This document shows, in pieces, positions 7,427 to 15,737 of a DNA stretch of 64,000 nt. Every line of letters starts with the position of its first letter. Position 1 is the stretch's first letter. Where the stretch lies: NCBI RefSeq assembly GCF_016482685.1, contig NZ_JACYHF010000009.1, positions 62,001-126,000 of the forward strand, in the 5' to 3' direction. The position numbers were made by a program, and so were the translations under genes. Source of the stretch: Streptomyces sp. DSM 110735. GTDB taxonomy: Bacteria; Actinomycetota; Actinomycetes; Streptomycetales; Streptomycetaceae. The notes below the pieces were generated by a model. The model was not told where the DNA came from, did not search any database, and worked only from the letters and a program-made list of their open reading frames with translations.

Positions 7427-9631
7427 GTGGCCACGTATCTCTACAAACTAGGCCGGTTCGCCTTCCGGCGGCGGCACTTCGTCGCCCTGCTGTGGATCGC
7501 GCTGCTCACCCTCGCCGGGGTGGGCGCCGCCTCCGCACCGCCCGCCGGGAACTCCTCCTTCTCCATCCCGGGCACCGAGGCGCAGCGCGCCTTCGACCTG
7601 CTGGAACAGCGCTTCCCCGGCATGAGCGCCGACGGCGCCACCGCCCGTGTCGTCTTCAAGGCGCCCGCCGGGCACAAGATGACCGACGCCGCCGAGAAGA
7701 AGGCCGTGCGGAAGACGGTCAAGGAGCTGTCCTCCGGCTCCGAGGTCGCCTCCGTCGCCGACCCCTACGCCGGACACGCCGTCAGCCGGGACGGCGCGAT
7801 CGCCTACGCCTCGGTGAAGTACAAGGTCTCCGGCATGGAGCTGAAGGACGCCTCCCGGGACGCCCTCAAGGAAGCCGCCGGGCACGCCCGCAAGGCAGGG
7901 CTCACCGTCGAGGTCGGCGGCGACGCGCTCAACGCCACGCCCGAGACCGGCTCCAGCGAGGTCATCGGCATCGGCATCGCCGCGGTCGTCCTGGTCATCA
8001 CCTTCGGCTCGCTCATCGCTGCCGGGCTGCCGCTGCTCACCGCGATCGTCGGCGTCGGCATCGGCGTCTCCGCGATCACCGCGCTGGCCAAGCCGCTCGA
8101 CCTCGGCTCCACCACCTCCACCCTGGCGACGATGATCGGTCTCGCGGTCGGCATCGACTACGCCCTGTTCATCGTCTCCCGCTACCGCGCCGAGCTGGCC
8201 GAGGGGCGCGAGCGCGAGGAGGCGGCGGGACGTGCCGTCGGCACGGCGGGCTCGGCGGTGGTCTTCGCTGGGCTCACCGTCGTCATCGCCCTGGTCGGGC
8301 TCTCGGTCGTCAACATCCCGATGCTGACCAAGATGGGTGTCGCCGCCGCGGGCACGGTCGCCATCGCCGTCCTCATCGCGCTCACCATGATTCCGGCGCT
8401 GCTCGGCTACGCGGGGCGCACGGTCAAGCCCGCGGGAGAGAAGAGCAAGCTGCTCGGCGGCGGGCGCAAGTCCGCGAAGCCCGACCGCCCCAACATGGGT
8501 ACCCGGTGGGCGAGTTTCGTCGTCCGCCGTCCGGTCGCCGTGCTGCTGCTCGGCGTCATCGGTCTCGGCGCCGCCGCCGTACCGGCCGCCTCACTCGAAC
8601 TCGGTCTGCCCGACGACGGCTCCCAGCCCGTCTCCACCACCCAGCGCCGCGCCTACGACCTGCTCTCCGAGGGCTTCGGACCGGGCTTCAACGGACCGCT
8701 GATGGTCGTGGTCGACGCCAAGAAGAGCGACGACCCGAAGGCTGCCTTCACCAAGGTCGGCGACGAGATCAAGGGTCTCAAGGACGTCGTCACCGTCACC
8801 CCGCCCACGCCCAACAAGGCGGGCGACACCGCGATCATCACGGTCGTACCGAAGTCCAAGCCGTCGTCTGCCACCACCGAGGACCTGGTGCACGCGATCC
8901 GCGGCAAGGGCGACGGGATCACCTCCGCGACGGACGCGACGCTGCTGGTCACGGGCGCGACGGCGATGAACATCGACGTCTCCCAGAAGCTGAACGACGC
9001 GCTGCTGCCGTACCTCGCCCTGGTGGTCGGTCTCGCCTTCCTGCTCCTGATCGTCGTCTTCCGCTCGGTCCTGGTCCCGCTGAAGGCGGCTCTCGGCTTC
9101 CTGCTCAGCGTGCTCGCCGCCCTCGGCGCGGTCGTCGCGGTCTTCCAGTGGGGCTGGCTGTCGGGTCTGATGAACGTCGAGCAGACCGGTCCGGTCATGT
9201 CGATGATGCCGATCTTCATGGTCGGTGTGGTCTTCGGACTGGCCATGGACTACGAGGTCTTCCTCGTGACCCGGATGCGCGAGGCGTACGTCCACGGGGA
9301 GAACCCCGGGCAGGCGGTCGTCACCGGCTTCCGCTACGGCGCCCGGGTCGTCACCGCCGCCGCCGTCATCATGATCGCCGTCTTCTCCGGGTTCATCGGC
9401 TCCAGCGAGGCGATGATCAAGATGATCGGCTTCGGTCTCGCGATCGCCGTCTTCTTCGACGCGTTCATCGTCCGCATGGCCATCGTCCCGGCGGTCCTCT
9501 CCCTCCTCGGGCGCCGCGCCTGGTGGCTCCCGGCGTGGCTGGACCGCGCCCTGCCGAACGTGGACGTCGAGGGCGAGGGGCTGCGCTCGGAGTCCGACGA
9601 GGACCCGAAGCGGGAGCTGGTGCACGCCTGA
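7427..9631 (+). CDS. MMPL/RND family transporter
   Basis: A 734-residue polytopic membrane protein of the actinobacterial MMPL group. It has an N-terminal TM helix, an extracellular porter-like loop (about 40-170), six TM helices (about 180-345), a second loop (about 400-530) and five to six more TM helices. The duplicated motifs GLAVGIDYALFIVSRYRAEL and VFGLAMDYEVFLVTRMREA contain the Asp-Tyr pairs that carry protons in MmpL proteins (family knowledge). It probably exports a lipid or drug-like substrate by proton antiport. The GTG start at 7427 follows GGGAG. It follows a TetR gene and ends at a strong terminator. Substrate not determinable. Confidence 0.88.
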   Translation: MATYLYKLGRFAFRRRHFVALLWIALLTLAGVGAASAPPAGNSSFSIPGTEAQRAFDLLEQRFPGMSADGATARVVFKAPAGHKMTDAAEKKAVRKTVKELSSGSEVASVADPYAGHAVSRDGAIAYASVKYKVSGMELKDASRDALKEAAGHARKAGLTVEVGGDALNATPETGSSEVIGIGIAAVVLVITFGSLIAAGLPLLTAIVGVGIGVSAITALAKPLDLGSTTSTLATMIGLAVGIDYALFIVSRYRAELAEGREREEAAGRAVGTAGSAVVFAGLTVVIALVGLSVVNIPMLTKMGVAAAGTVAIAVLIALTMIPALLGYAGRTVKPAGEKSKLLGGGRKSAKPDRPNMGTRWASFVVRRPVAVLLLGVIGLGAAAVPAASLELGLPDDGSQPVSTTQRRAYDLLSEGFGPGFNGPLMVVVDAKKSDDPKAAFTKVGDEIKGLKDVVTVTPPTPNKAGDTAIITVVPKSKPSSATTEDLVHAIRGKGDGITSATDATLLVTGATAMNIDVSQKLNDALLPYLALVVGLAFLLLIVVFRSVLVPLKAALGFLLSVLAALGAVVAVFQWGWLSGLMNVEQTGPVMSMMPIFMVGVVFGLAMDYEVFLVTRMREAYVHGENPGQAVVTGFRYGARVVTAAAVIMIAVFSGFIGSSEAMIKMIGFGLAIAVFFDAFIVRMAIVPAVLSLLGRRAWWLPAWLDRALPNVDVEGEGLRSESDEDPKRELVHA

Positions 9632-9656
9632 GCGGTCGACGCTTCGGTACCCGTGA

Positions 9657-9696
9657 GGCGAACGGCCGGTGAGGAGCCCCTCACCGGCCGTTCGCC
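9657..9696 (+). terminator. Hairpin terminator after the MMPL gene
   Basis: Perfect 18-bp stem (9657-9674 with 9679-9696) closed by a 4-base loop, 25 bases after the MMPL stop codon. Confidence 0.85.
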
Positions 9697-9742
9697 GTTC
9701 CCGCCGGACGCCCCACCGATACCCGGATGTCACCCAAACCCC

Positions 9743-9807
9743 TTGTACAGGCCACGTAGTGATCCGTTAGCGTGCCGGGTATGACGACGACTGGTCCTGA
9801 CCGGTGA
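9743..9807 (+). promoter_or_regulatory. Promoter and eight-codon leader ORF of the DMT permease
   Basis: TTGTAC at 9743-9748 and TAGCGT at 9768-9773 (19-base spacer) form a housekeeping-type Streptomyces promoter. The expected transcript start is near 9780, directly at ATG 9781. That ATG opens MTTTGPDR and a stop, whose TGA (9805-9807) overlaps the GTG start of the permease (9804). This would be a leaderless leader peptide coupled to the permease; expression has not been shown. Confidence 0.45.
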
Positions 9808-10649
9808 CGCCGCTCGTCACCGCCGCCGTCCTGCTCGCCGCGTTCACCCATGCCGGGTGGAACGCCATCGCGCACCGGATCGACGACAAGTTGACCGGGT
9901 TCACCCTCATCGCCGGAGGCGGGCTGATCATCGGCTTGCTGATGGCCGTGTTCGCGCCGTTTCCCGCCGGTCCCTCGTGGCCGTATCTGCTCGTGTCGGC
10001 CGGGGTGCACGTCGCGTACTACGCGCTGCTGATGACCTCGTTCCGCCTCGGGGACTTCGGGCAGGCGTACCCCATCGCCCGCGGTACCGCCCCGCTGGTG
10101 GTCACCGTCCTCGCGGCCGTGTTCGCGCACGAGGTGCCGGGCGTGTGGGCGGCGGCCGGGGTCGCGGTGTCGTGCGTGGGGCTGCTGGGGGTCAGCCTCT
10201 GGGGACTGCGTGGCCGCCGCCCCGACTGGAAGGCCATCGGCGCCGCCGTCGCCACCGGGCTCACCATCGCCTCGTACACCGTCCTCGACGGCCTCGGCGT
10301 CCGCCAGGCACACACCCCGCTCGGCTACATCGCCTGGCTGATGGCACTCCAGGGCGTGGTGATCCCGGCGTACATGTGGGTGCGCGTACGCGGCGACATG
10401 GTGCGCCAGCTCCGCCCCTACGCCACCCTCGGACTCCTCGGCGCCGCCCTCTCCGTCGCCGCCTACGCCCTCGTCCTGTGGGCCCAGACCCGCGCCCCCC
10501 TCGCCCCCGTCGCCGCCCTCCGCGAGTCCTCGATCATCGTCGGCGCGGCCATCGGAGCGCTCTTCTTCAAGGAACGGTTCGGCGCGCCCCGGATCGCGGC
10601 GGCGGGACTGCTGGTGGTGGGGATCGGACTGATGCTGCACGCGGGGTGA
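9804..10649 (+). CDS. EamA/DMT superfamily permease
   Basis: A 281-residue, ten-TM drug/metabolite transporter made of two EamA repeats (about 1-135 and 140-280). Signs are AAFTHAGWNAIAHR near the N terminus, PIARGTAPLVVTVLAAV, and in the second half LRESSIIVGAAIGALFFKERFG, a typical EamA helix pair with the conserved FKE. The likely role is export or uptake of a small metabolite across the plasma membrane; the substrate cannot be read from sequence. The GTG at 9804 is the first start in frame and overlaps the end of the eight-codon leader ORF. No partner gene is evident. Confidence 0.85.
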   Translation: MTPLVTAAVLLAAFTHAGWNAIAHRIDDKLTGFTLIAGGGLIIGLLMAVFAPFPAGPSWPYLLVSAGVHVAYYALLMTSFRLGDFGQAYPIARGTAPLVVTVLAAVFAHEVPGVWAAAGVAVSCVGLLGVSLWGLRGRRPDWKAIGAAVATGLTIASYTVLDGLGVRQAHTPLGYIAWLMALQGVVIPAYMWVRVRGDMVRQLRPYATLGLLGAALSVAAYALVLWAQTRAPLAPVAALRESSIIVGAAIGALFFKERFGAPRIAAAGLLVVGIGLMLHAG

Positions 10650-10683
10650 GCGCGGTCCTGTGCGGAGCCGTCCTGCGACTGGC

Positions 10684-11049
10684 TCACCCCAGCGACTTCT
10701 CGATCGCCTCGAAGATGTCCGCGTCCGTCTCCCGCTGCCAGGACGGCAGCTCGGACCAGTCGGCCACATAGGCGGGCTTGGGGTCCGTGAAGTGCCTGTA
10801 CATCTGGGCGGTCCAGGAGATGGCCACGAACCGGCTCTTCTGCTCACGGGTCAGCCGGGAGGCGTTGCCGTCGCTGAGGATCATCAGCTCGCGCACCTGC
10901 GCGGCGACCGCCCCCGCCGCCTCCCGCTCCCACCGCGGGGTCTCCTCCCACGGGGCGACATAGCCGGGCTTGGGCTCACCGGGGAAGTGACGCTGGACAC
11001 CGGCGATCCAGGCGTCCCGGAACAATCGCGCGCCCTCGGTCTCCGACAT
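10684..11049 (-). CDS. Hypothetical protein with two internal repeats, coupled to the XRE-TPR regulator
   Basis: A 121-residue acidic soluble protein, not recognised as a named family. It is an internal duplication. The first half has RHFPGEPKPGYVAPWEETPRW and the second half RHFTDPKPAYVADWSELPSW, each preceded by a helix and followed by an acidic helix. Trp/Tyr/Pro spacing is kept in both copies. The ATG at 11049 lies two bases after the stop of the upstream regulator (11052), with the ribosome-binding site GAGAGGGG inside that gene, so both are co-translated. It is probably a partner or effector of the regulator (inference). Confidence 0.7.
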   Translation of the reverse strand: MSETEGARLFRDAWIAGVQRHFPGEPKPGYVAPWEETPRWEREAAGAVAAQVRELMILSDGNASRLTREQKSRFVAISWTAQMYRHFTDPKPAYVADWSELPSWQRETDADIFEAIEKSLG

Positions 11050-11051
11050 GG

Positions 11052-12317
11052 CTACCCCTCTCGTGACGACGTGCTCAGCGCGACGATCTCCGCCCCCAGC
11101 TCTGCCACGCGGCGGTCCTGGCGCAGGGGGCCGAACTCGTCGTACAGATCCCGGAGTCTACGGGTGACGTACCCCGAGGACGAGGTACGAGCCAGCTCGA
11201 CGGCCTCACTGCCGTAGGCGACGACCTGCTCCGGATCTCCGCGCCTCGCGCCGATGGCCGCGAGGTCAGTCAGCACCGATGCCCGCCGTCGGTACGACAG
11301 CCGCGATGCCAAAGGTCCCTGTTCCAGAGCCCCCTTCAGCGTGCTCTCGGCCAGGTCCAGGCGGCCGAGCCGTACATAGCGTGCGCCGCGTTCCTCGGCC
11401 AGCCGTGACCCGTCGAACCTGAGCCATCCGCCGTTGTTGCCGTCGGGACTCAGGCGCCGCACCTCGTCGGCCCGGTCCAACGCCCGTTCGCACGCGTTCA
11501 GATCGCCGAGACCGGCGTACGCCTCGGCCCGGACCGAGGCGACCCAGTAGCGGGTCGACAGCCCCTCGTCGCCCCGGCCTGCCAACGCTTCGGCGGCGCC
11601 GAGCATCTCGGCTGCCTGCGCGTAACGGTGCTCCGCCATCTCGACGTACGCGTGCCGGACGAGAGCGCAGGCCCACAGGTCGTACGCGCCCGCGTCCTTG
11701 CCGAGCGTCGCGGCGAGCGCGTACGAGGCGACGGCGTCGGAGTACCGGTCGGCGTCGAACGCCACCTCACCGGCCAACTGGAAGAGGTCGGCCGCCGCGG
11801 TCAGCAGGGTGCGGGTACTGCCCCGGTGTCCTGCCAGCGCCTCGGTGAGAGCGGTCAGTTGGTCGCGCACCACGGGGTACACGGAGCGCTTGGAGCGCGC
11901 CAGTTGGTAGACCTGCCAGAGGTGGCCGTTCATCCGGGCGAAGTCGGAGGGAGTCCCACGCCGGACCCCCTCCGCGAGAGCTTCGGCCTCTTCGGCCGGG
12001 AGCGCGGCAAGCGCCCCGCTGATGGTGAGCAGGCGAAGGAATTCGCGGCGGATCATCTCGTCGGGGTCTCCCGCGTCCTGAGGGCCGCCGGACTGCCGCT
12101 CCCACTCCTCCGCGTCGACCGCTCGCTGCGGTGTCAGGAGGGCGTCCAACTCGGCCAGGCTGATCTCGAGTACGGCGGCCAACGCTCGTCGCTGGGTCGG
12201 GTGGGGAGCGATTCTGCCGCTTTCCCAGCGACCGACCGTGGTGCGGTCCACGCCGACCAACTGGGCCAGTTTTTCCTGACTGTAGCCCAGGGTCCTGCGA
12301 CGACGTGCCAGCCCCAT
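11052..12317 (-). CDS. XRE-family HTH regulator with TPR-like C-terminal domain
   Basis: A 421-residue regulator. An XRE helix-turn-helix at about 1-60 (MGLARRRRTLGYSQEKLAQLVGVDRTTVGRWESGR) is followed by a long helical region of TPR-like repeats (about 130-410) rich in Ala, Leu and Tyr. This architecture resembles Streptomyces sensors where the TPR part binds a peptide or partner protein. I choose ATG 12317 because GGAAAGGA precedes it and the HTH begins at once; a longer frame to 12377 lacks a ribosome-binding site. It is divergent from two small genes starting at 12470 and is followed directly by the 10684-11049 gene. Confidence 0.82.
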   Translation of the reverse strand: MGLARRRRTLGYSQEKLAQLVGVDRTTVGRWESGRIAPHPTQRRALAAVLEISLAELDALLTPQRAVDAEEWERQSGGPQDAGDPDEMIRREFLRLLTISGALAALPAEEAEALAEGVRRGTPSDFARMNGHLWQVYQLARSKRSVYPVVRDQLTALTEALAGHRGSTRTLLTAAADLFQLAGEVAFDADRYSDAVASYALAATLGKDAGAYDLWACALVRHAYVEMAEHRYAQAAEMLGAAEALAGRGDEGLSTRYWVASVRAEAYAGLGDLNACERALDRADEVRRLSPDGNNGGWLRFDGSRLAEERGARYVRLGRLDLAESTLKGALEQGPLASRLSYRRRASVLTDLAAIGARRGDPEQVVAYGSEAVELARTSSSGYVTRRLRDLYDEFGPLRQDRRVAELGAEIVALSTSSREG

Positions 12318-12469
12318 GACCGTCCTTTCCCCGGCCGTCCCCGCCCCGGCTACGGCGCGTGCCCGGATCTGCGACAAGAGTGCCGCATGAACGCCGTGGA
12401 TACCTCCGGCTTCGGGCGATTTCCTGGATGCCGTCCCGGAACATCGGTTATGCCAGGAGGAGTTCGGTC

Positions 12470-12724
12470 ATGAGTGCCAGAGGTGATGCACGGGGGCGCC
12501 CGGTGGAGAGCGCTCCGAGGGAGGACTCCGTTCCTCGGCAGCGCGTTCTCATGACGCTCAGGGTCTCTCGTGACTCCGGGCGGACCTGGGGCCCGGTTGT
12601 CGAGGTGCGGGAACAGAAGGAGCGGAGGCTTCCTGAGAACCCCATCGGCCTTCCGCCCTGCTCATGCCCGCGCTGCACGGACCGCGAGCCGCGCTCGGCA
12701 ACCGTCCTCGGGACGGCCCCATGA
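12470..12724 (+). CDS. Small protein with an Asp-box-like motif and a Cys cluster
   Basis: An 84-residue protein of unknown function. It contains SRDSGRTWGP, an exact match to the S-x-D-x-G-x-T-W Asp-box turn of sialidase-type propellers. A C-terminal CSCPRC cluster could bind zinc. The ATG at 12470 follows a near-ideal AGGAGGAG. The stop codon overlaps the next start (ATGA at 12721), so the two genes are translationally coupled. It is transcribed away from the XRE-TPR regulator and is a plausible target of it. A single Asp-box cannot form a propeller, so enzymatic activity is not implied. Confidence 0.65.
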   Translation: MSARGDARGRPVESAPREDSVPRQRVLMTLRVSRDSGRTWGPVVEVREQKERRLPENPIGLPPCSCPRCTDREPRSATVLGTAP

Positions 12725-13059
12725 CGCGCTGTAAGCACTGGCGGCGCGTGCCGGTGGACGTACTGCGGGAGGCCAGGGAACGGTCACCCTCCGGGTGCGT
12801 CGACCGCGCCGTGCAGTGCCAGCTTTCCGAACACGGCTCCCGTGATCACTACGGCTTCCTCGACGACGCCACGTACGCGACCGCGTGGTGGCTGCGCTGG
12901 GCCGGTGACGAGGCCACGCGGGTCGTACTGGCCGACTGTCCGGTGCGGAGCGACGGTGCCCCTGAGGAGAGCTGCTGCCTCTTCGCGGGGCACGGCGGGC
13001 GGCATACCTGGGACGAGGACTGGTCCGAGGGGGAACCCGTTGGACAGGGCACGGGGTAA
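12721..13059 (+). CDS. Hypothetical Cys/Trp-rich small protein
   Basis: A 112-residue protein, not recognised. It has six Cys (for example RCKHW at the start, VQCQL, and SCCLFAGHGGRHTWDEDW near the end) and many Trp, His and Asp, which suggests a metal-stabilised fold. ATG 12721 overlaps the preceding stop by four bases (ATGA), so it depends on translation of the upstream gene. The pair is divergent from the XRE-TPR regulator. Codon use is typical of the surrounding genome. Confidence 0.62.
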   Translation: MTRCKHWRRVPVDVLREARERSPSGCVDRAVQCQLSEHGSRDHYGFLDDATYATAWWLRWAGDEATRVVLADCPVRSDGAPEESCCLFAGHGGRHTWDEDWSEGEPVGQGTG

Positions 13060-13187
13060 GGCACGCTGTCGGCTGCCTGTCGGGGCTGTCAGGGGGATGT
13101 CGGTGGGTTGTCGGGCGGCGTTGGCAGGTTGGTGGAGCACCGGCTGGGCGTCTGCCCGGTCGGGTCGCGAGCAGCGAGGAGCTCTTC

Positions 13188-14303
13188 ATGACCACTCATG
13201 TCACGATCATCGGTGCCGGACTCGGCGGACTGACGCTGGCCCGGGTGCTGCATGTGCACGGGATGGCGGCCACCGTTTACGAGGCGGAGGCGTCTCCGGC
13301 GGCGCGGATGCAGGGCGGGATGCTCGACATTCATGACTACAACGGGCAACTGGCGCTCAAGGCGGCGGACTTGATGGACGAGTTCCGGGACATCGTCCTT
13401 GAGGGGCGGCAGGCGATGCGGTTCGTCCGGCGGGACGGCACCGTGCTGCTGGACAAGGAGGACGACGGGACCGGCGGGCGGCCCGAGGCGCAGCGCGGGG
13501 AGCTGCGGCGGATGTTCCTCGACGCGCTGCCCGAGGGCACCGTGCGCTGGGGGCACAAGGTCACCGGGGTGCGTGCGCTCGGTGACGGACGGCATGAGGT
13601 GAGCTTCGACAACGGCACCTCCGTGACGACCGGGCTGCTGGTCGGGGCGGACGGGGCGTGGTCGCGCGTACGGCCGTTGCTGTCGGATGCCACGCCCGAG
13701 TACGTCGGCGAAGCCTTCGTCGAGACCTATCTGTACGACGTCGAGACCCGGCACCCCGCCGTCGCGAAGATGGTGGGCGGCGGATCGTTCGGCGTGTTCG
13801 ACCCCGACGACGACGCGCAGACCATCGCCGCGCACCGGGAGAGCGGCGAGACCATCCACACCTACGCCATGCTCACCAGGTCCCTGGAGTGGTTCGCCGG
13901 AATCGACTTCACCGACACCGCCGAGGCCACCGCCCGCATCGCGGCCGAGTTCGACGGCTGGGCGCCGGAGCACACCGCCCTCATCACCGAGTCCGACACC
14001 GCCCCCGTCCTGCGCCCCCACTACGCCCTGCCCGTGGGACACCGCTGGGACCGCGTGCCCGGCGTCACCCTCGTCGGTGACGCCGCCCACCTCTCCGCCC
14101 CCAACGGTGAGGGCGCCAACCTCGCCATGCTGGACGGCGCCGAACTCGGTGAGGCACTCGCCGCGCACCCCGGCGACGTCGAGGCAGCGCTCGCCGCGTA
14201 CGAGCGGGTGCTGTTCCCGCGCAGCGCCGAGGCGGGCGCCGACGCCGCCCGCAAGCCCAGCGCCGAGGAACTGGTCGCGTTCTTCGAGCAGCACCAGCAG
14301 TAG
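13188..14303 (+). CDS. FAD-dependent monooxygenase (TetX/UbiH-like class A flavoprotein)
   Basis: A 371-residue flavoprotein monooxygenase. The FAD dinucleotide motif is at about 5-30 (VTIIGAGLGGLTLARVLHVHG), a QRGELRRMFLDAL segment contains the conserved Arg, and the second FAD motif is GDAAHLSAPNGEGANLAMLDG near 298. These match the TetX-like group, which hydroxylates aromatic or polyketide substrates using NAD(P)H and O2. Substrate is unknown, and resistance to a tetracycline must not be assumed. ATG 13188 follows GAGGAGCTCTTC. The C terminus is QHQQ, and the stop codon is the first TAG of a (TAGCAG)6 repeat. Confidence 0.85.
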   Translation: MTTHVTIIGAGLGGLTLARVLHVHGMAATVYEAEASPAARMQGGMLDIHDYNGQLALKAADLMDEFRDIVLEGRQAMRFVRRDGTVLLDKEDDGTGGRPEAQRGELRRMFLDALPEGTVRWGHKVTGVRALGDGRHEVSFDNGTSVTTGLLVGADGAWSRVRPLLSDATPEYVGEAFVETYLYDVETRHPAVAKMVGGGSFGVFDPDDDAQTIAAHRESGETIHTYAMLTRSLEWFAGIDFTDTAEATARIAAEFDGWAPEHTALITESDTAPVLRPHYALPVGHRWDRVPGVTLVGDAAHLSAPNGEGANLAMLDGAELGEALAAHPGDVEAALAAYERVLFPRSAEAGADAARKPSAEELVAFFEQHQQ

Positions 14304-14336
14304 CAGTAGCAGTAGCAGTAGCAGTAGCAGTAGCAG
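14301..14336. repeat. Six tandem TAGCAG units starting at a stop codon
   Basis: A perfect hexanucleotide array (TAGCAG x6), bounded on both sides by CAGCACCAG. In the frame of the upstream monooxygenase it reads as alternating amber stop and Gln codons. Unit gain or loss keeps the first stop, so the encoded protein would not change. Confidence 0.9.
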
Positions 14337-14468
14337 CAGCACCAGTAGACCGGTTGAGCCACGGCGGTCGCGCCGGATGCGTCACGGCGGGCTGTGCGGT
14401 GAGTGCGGGCAGGATGGGGCACGAGCAACCGGAAGCACCTGAACCGCACCGACAGGGAGAGCCGTCAC

Positions 14469-15362
14469 ATGACGACCGCACAGCCGACCGTCGCCGTCCT
14501 GGGCACCGGCATCATGGGCGCCGCCATGGCCCGCAACCTCGCCCGCGCCGGGCTCGGCGTCCGCGCCTGGAACCGCACCCGTGCCAAGGCGGAGCCGCTG
14601 GCCGCCGACGGTGTCCGCGTCACCGGCACGCCCGCCGACGCCGTCGAGGGTGCCGACGTGGTCCTGACCATGCTGTACGACGGCGGGACCGTCCTGGACG
14701 TGATGCGCGAGGCCGTACCCGCGCTGCGCCCCGGCACGGTGTGGGCGCAGTGCACCACCGCCGGGACCGAACTCACCGGCGAACTCGCCGCCTTCGCCCG
14801 CGAGCACGACCTCCTCTTCTACGACGCCCCCGTCCTCGGTACCCGCGAGCCCGCCGAGGCGGGGGCGCTGACCGTCCTCGCCGCCGGACCGGAGGAGGGA
14901 CGGGCCACGCTCGCGCCCGTCTTCGACGCGGTCGGCTCCAGGACCGTGTGGACCGGCGAGGACGGCGCGGAGGCGAGTGCCAGTCGGCTCAAGCTGGTCG
15001 CCAACGACTGGGTGCTCGCCGTCACCGCCGCGACCGGGGAGGTGCTGGCTCTCGCGCAGGCTCTCGGTGTCGATCCGCAGTCCTTCTTCTCGCTGATCGA
15101 GGGCGGGCCGTTGGACATGGGGTACCTGCGGGCCAAGAGCGCGCTCGTGCTCGACGGTCGGCTGACTCCGGCGTCCTTCGCCGTCGCCACCGCCGAGAAG
15201 GACGCGCGGCTGATCCTGGCGGCGGCTGAGCGTGGGGGTGTGCGGCTCGATCTCGCCGAGGCTACGGCTGAGCGGTTTGCCCGGGCGGGTGCGCAGGGGC
15301 ATGGGGGTGAGGACATGGCCGCCGCTTACTTCGCCAGCTTCGCGGAGAAGGCTGAGGGCTGA
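14469..15362 (+). CDS. NAD(P)-dependent beta-hydroxyacid dehydrogenase family protein
   Basis: A 297-residue protein of the 6-phosphogluconate/3-hydroxyisobutyrate dehydrogenase superfamily. The Rossmann motif VAVLGTGIMGAAMARNLARAG is at about 8-28. NRTRAKAEPL after beta-2 suggests NADP binding (Arg following the second strand). The substrate loop has DAPVLGTREPAEAGALTVLAAG in place of the canonical DAPVSGG, and the catalytic-Lys helix reads SRLKLVANDW (Lys near 177). The loop change points to an imine-reductase-like or atypical member. ATG 14469 is preceded by ACAGGGAGAG. The stop lies inside a 7-bp tandem repeat. Confidence 0.83.
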   Translation: MTTAQPTVAVLGTGIMGAAMARNLARAGLGVRAWNRTRAKAEPLAADGVRVTGTPADAVEGADVVLTMLYDGGTVLDVMREAVPALRPGTVWAQCTTAGTELTGELAAFAREHDLLFYDAPVLGTREPAEAGALTVLAAGPEEGRATLAPVFDAVGSRTVWTGEDGAEASASRLKLVANDWVLAVTAATGEVLALAQALGVDPQSFFSLIEGGPLDMGYLRAKSALVLDGRLTPASFAVATAEKDARLILAAAERGGVRLDLAEATAERFARAGAQGHGGEDMAAAYFASFAEKAEG

Positions 15363-15378
15363 GGGCTGAGGGCTGAGC
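15351..15378. repeat. Four tandem 7-bp units (GCTGAGG) across a stop codon
   Basis: Three perfect GCTGAGG units and a fourth with one change (GCTGAGC). The last codons and the TGA of the preceding gene are built from units one and two. Confidence 0.9.
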
Positions 15379-15461
15379 GGGGCGCCTGCGGCGGGCGTCG
15401 ACATGAGATTCGTCGCGTGCTGTCGCACCCTGGAAGCAGAGGTTTTCCGGAGGTGGTCGTC

Positions 15462-15737
15462 ATGATGCACACCGCTGTGGGCTGGCACATCGAGCTGGAG
15501 TTCATGGAGGACGACCAGCACACGCGCGCGGTGGCCATGGTGCGTCTGCCCGACGGCAGCGAGGTGCGTGCGCATGGGCACGCTACCCGGCACCAGGTCG
15601 ACAACAACCAGCCGCGGGTCGGTGAGGAGATCGCGGGTGCTCGGGCGCTCAATGAACTCGCGATGCGGTTGTTGGAGAAGGCGCACGAGGAGATCGACGA
15701 GGACTCGGGGCGGATTTCGCATCCGATCCACGTGTAG
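15462..15737 (+). CDS. DUF1876 domain-containing protein
   Basis: A 91-residue single-domain protein. GWHIELEFMEDDQHTRAVAMVRLPDG followed by an EIAGARALNELAMRLLEKAHEEI helix is the DUF1876 pattern, a small alpha/beta fold with a resemblance to double-stranded RNA-binding domains. These proteins are common and multi-copy in Streptomyces, and their function is not established. The start is ATG 15462 (a second ATG follows at 15465), with GGAGGTGG eight bases upstream. It is a single gene with no visible partner. Confidence 0.82.
   Translation: MMHTAVGWHIELEFMEDDQHTRAVAMVRLPDGSEVRAHGHATRHQVDNNQPRVGEEIAGARALNELAMRLLEKAHEEIDEDSGRISHPIHV

Noticed and set aside
13188..14303. Flavin monooxygenase as a tetracycline-destroying TetX
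   Set aside because: The family resemblance is general; nothing in the sequence shows tetracycline as substrate.
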